Below, piece after piece: positions 63,027 through 64,000 of a stretch of 64,000 nucleotides of DNA (the first letter of the stretch is position 1; every line of letters starts with the position of its first letter). This DNA comes from JACVRW01 sp963821275 (GTDB taxonomy: Bacteria; Actinomycetota; Thermoleophilia; Solirubrobacterales; Thermoleophilaceae): NCBI GenBank assembly GCA_963821275.1, contig CAWGDF010000013.1:248001-312000 (forward strand). The letters run 5' to 3'. Under the pieces are notes generated by a model. The model saw nothing but the letters and a program-made list of their open reading frames with translations. It was not told the origin of the DNA and did not search any database. Made by a program: the position numbers and the translations under genes.

Positions 63027-64000
63027 GTGATCTTCCGGCAGATCACACACGATGACCTCGGCTGCGCCTCGTACTTCATCGGCGACCTCGACGCGGGCGT
63101 AGCGGCGGTCGTGGACCCTCGCTTCGAGATCGACGAGTACCTGGAGCTGGCCCGCTACCTGGGCGTCAATATCGACCACGTGCTGGAGACGCACAATCAC
63201 GCCGATCACGTCTCGGGCCACGGCCGGCTCGCCGCGGCCACCGGCGCGACCATCCACATCCACCGGCTGGCGGAGCCGGCCTACGAGCACGAGCCGTTCG
63301 ACGACGGCTTCGAGCTGGGCCTGGGCGCGCTGCGGGTGCGCGCCCTGCACACGCCGGGGCACCGGCCCGAGCACACCGCGTTCGCGCTCATCGACACCGC
63401 GCGCGGCGAAGAACCCTGGGCCGTCCTTACGGGGGACAGCCTGTTCGTGGGCGACGTGGCCCGGCCCGACCTGGCCGTCGACCGCGAGGAGGGCGCGCGG
63501 GGCGTCTTCCGCAGCCTGCACGAGCGGCTCCTGTCCCTGCCGCCGGACACCGAGGTGTGGCCCGGCCACCTCGGGGGTTCCCTGTGCGGCGGGCCGGGCA
63601 TGGACCTCAAGATCTCCTCGACGGTGGGCTTCGAGCGGCGCCACAACCCGCTCCTGGAGGAGCCCGGCGAGGACGCGTTCGTGGAGCGGACGCTCGCGAG
63701 CCTCGGCCCTCAGCCGCCGAACTTCCAGGCGGTCGTGGACCTCAACCGCGGCCCGCTGCTCACCGCAGGGGTGGAGCTGATGCCCCTCACCCCGCGCCAG
63801 GTGGACCTGCGCCAGGCCGAGGGCGCCCTGTTGGTCGACGTCCGCACCGACCTCCAGTTCGACGAGGCGCACATCCCGGGCGCGGTCTCGATCACGATGC
63901 TGCGGCAGGGCTTCGGCACCAAGCTCTCCTGGGTGGCCGACCGCGAGCAGGAGATCGTGCTGATCGGGCGCGACGACGAGGACGCTCGCGTGGCCGGGCA
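63027..64000 (+). CDS. Persulfide dioxygenase-like MBL-fold protein fused to rhodanese, incomplete
   Basis: From GTG 63027 and truncated by the window end. The metallo-beta-lactamase domain carries THNHADHVSGHGRL, the HTPGHRPEH motif, LTGDSLFVGDVARPDLAVD and a further His in WPGHLGGS. A rhodanese-like domain follows (LLVDVRTDLQFDEAHIPGAV); its catalytic cysteine position lies beyond or is absent in the visible part. This layout is typical of sulfide/persulfide detoxification enzymes (ETHE1/Blh type). Confidence 0.88.
   Translation, partial: MIFRQITHDDLGCASYFIGDLDAGVAAVVDPRFEIDEYLELARYLGVNIDHVLETHNHADHVSGHGRLAAATGATIHIHRLAEPAYEHEPFDDGFELGLGALRVRALHTPGHRPEHTAFALIDTARGEEPWAVLTGDSLFVGDVARPDLAVDREEGARGVFRSLHERLLSLPPDTEVWPGHLGGSLCGGPGMDLKISSTVGFERRHNPLLEEPGEDAFVERTLASLGPQPPNFQAVVDLNRGPLLTAGVELMPLTPRQVDLRQAEGALLVDVRTDLQFDEAHIPGAVSITMLRQGFGTKLSWVADREQEIVLIGRDDEDARVAG

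Overview
The window is 64 kb of very GC-rich DNA (about 70% G+C by eye). Gene spacing is tight, with many 1-11 bp overlaps and many GTG starts. The organism looks like a high-GC actinobacterium. Three features point to the Thermoleophilia/Solirubrobacterales group: a divergent Rho protein, an Flp/Tad pilus locus, and archaeal-type cyclic 2,3-diphosphoglycerate genes. That placement is inference, because no rRNA lies in the window. No phage, transposase or CRISPR array was seen.

Layout. 0.2-4.2 kb: Tad pilus genes tadA-tadB-tadC (minus strand) and an aldo/keto reductase. 4.2-10.4 kb: a secreted M14 carboxypeptidase, then an aminotransferase / ThDP-decarboxylase / SDR operon. 10.5-15.9 kb: Hsp20 and a choline-sulfate and betaine module (OpuAC-type binding protein, BCCT carrier, IclR regulator, choline-sulfatase). 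15.9-28 kb: acyl-CoA dehydrogenase, PLP lyase, M3 peptidase, methyltransferase, an AraC-VOC-UvrA2 cassette, M20 peptidase, an MFS carrier, and a resuscitation-factor-like wall hydrolase behind a c-di-AMP riboswitch. 28-36 kb: small secreted proteins, a DMT exporter, Lon, RpiA, CpaB and a two-component pair. 36-45 kb: a copper monooxygenase-like/cupredoxin protein, a Rho paralogue, 2-phosphoglycerate kinase plus cyclic-DPG synthetase, then phosphoesterase, FolP, GlpD and nitroreductase. 45-52.7 kb: a cobalamin-riboswitch operon. 52.8-64 kb: tRNA-Glu, tRNA-Leu, SOD, fatty-acid hydroxylase, dehalogenase-like hydrolase, Fur/Zur, an MMPL pump, ZnuA, a TSUP permease and a persulfide dioxygenase/rhodanese.

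The most striking system is the cobalamin-riboswitch operon (52733 down to 45162). It encodes three exported proteins with transcobalamin beta-domain-like (DUF4430) modules, EcfT, a fused EcfA-EcfA ATPase, and an S-component fused to an alpha/alpha-barrel domain. Vertebrate transcobalamin is an alpha/alpha barrel plus a DUF4430-like beta domain. This operon therefore looks like a split, transporter-tethered transcobalamin for capturing corrinoids at the cell surface.

A second theme is families of palindromic repeats. One element of about 160-205 bp occurs at 23-227 and, inverted, at 39051-39213, where it forms the leader of the Rho paralogue. Its GC-palindrome end is also inserted in frame inside the uvrA-like gene (20878-20916). 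A different two-hairpin repeat of about 70 bp occurs at 20484-20556 and, inverted, at 57038-57112.

A third feature is technical. At least nine otherwise well-conserved genes carry single-base frameshifts, which suggests indel errors in the assembly more than true gene loss. Boundaries of those genes should be read with that in mind.
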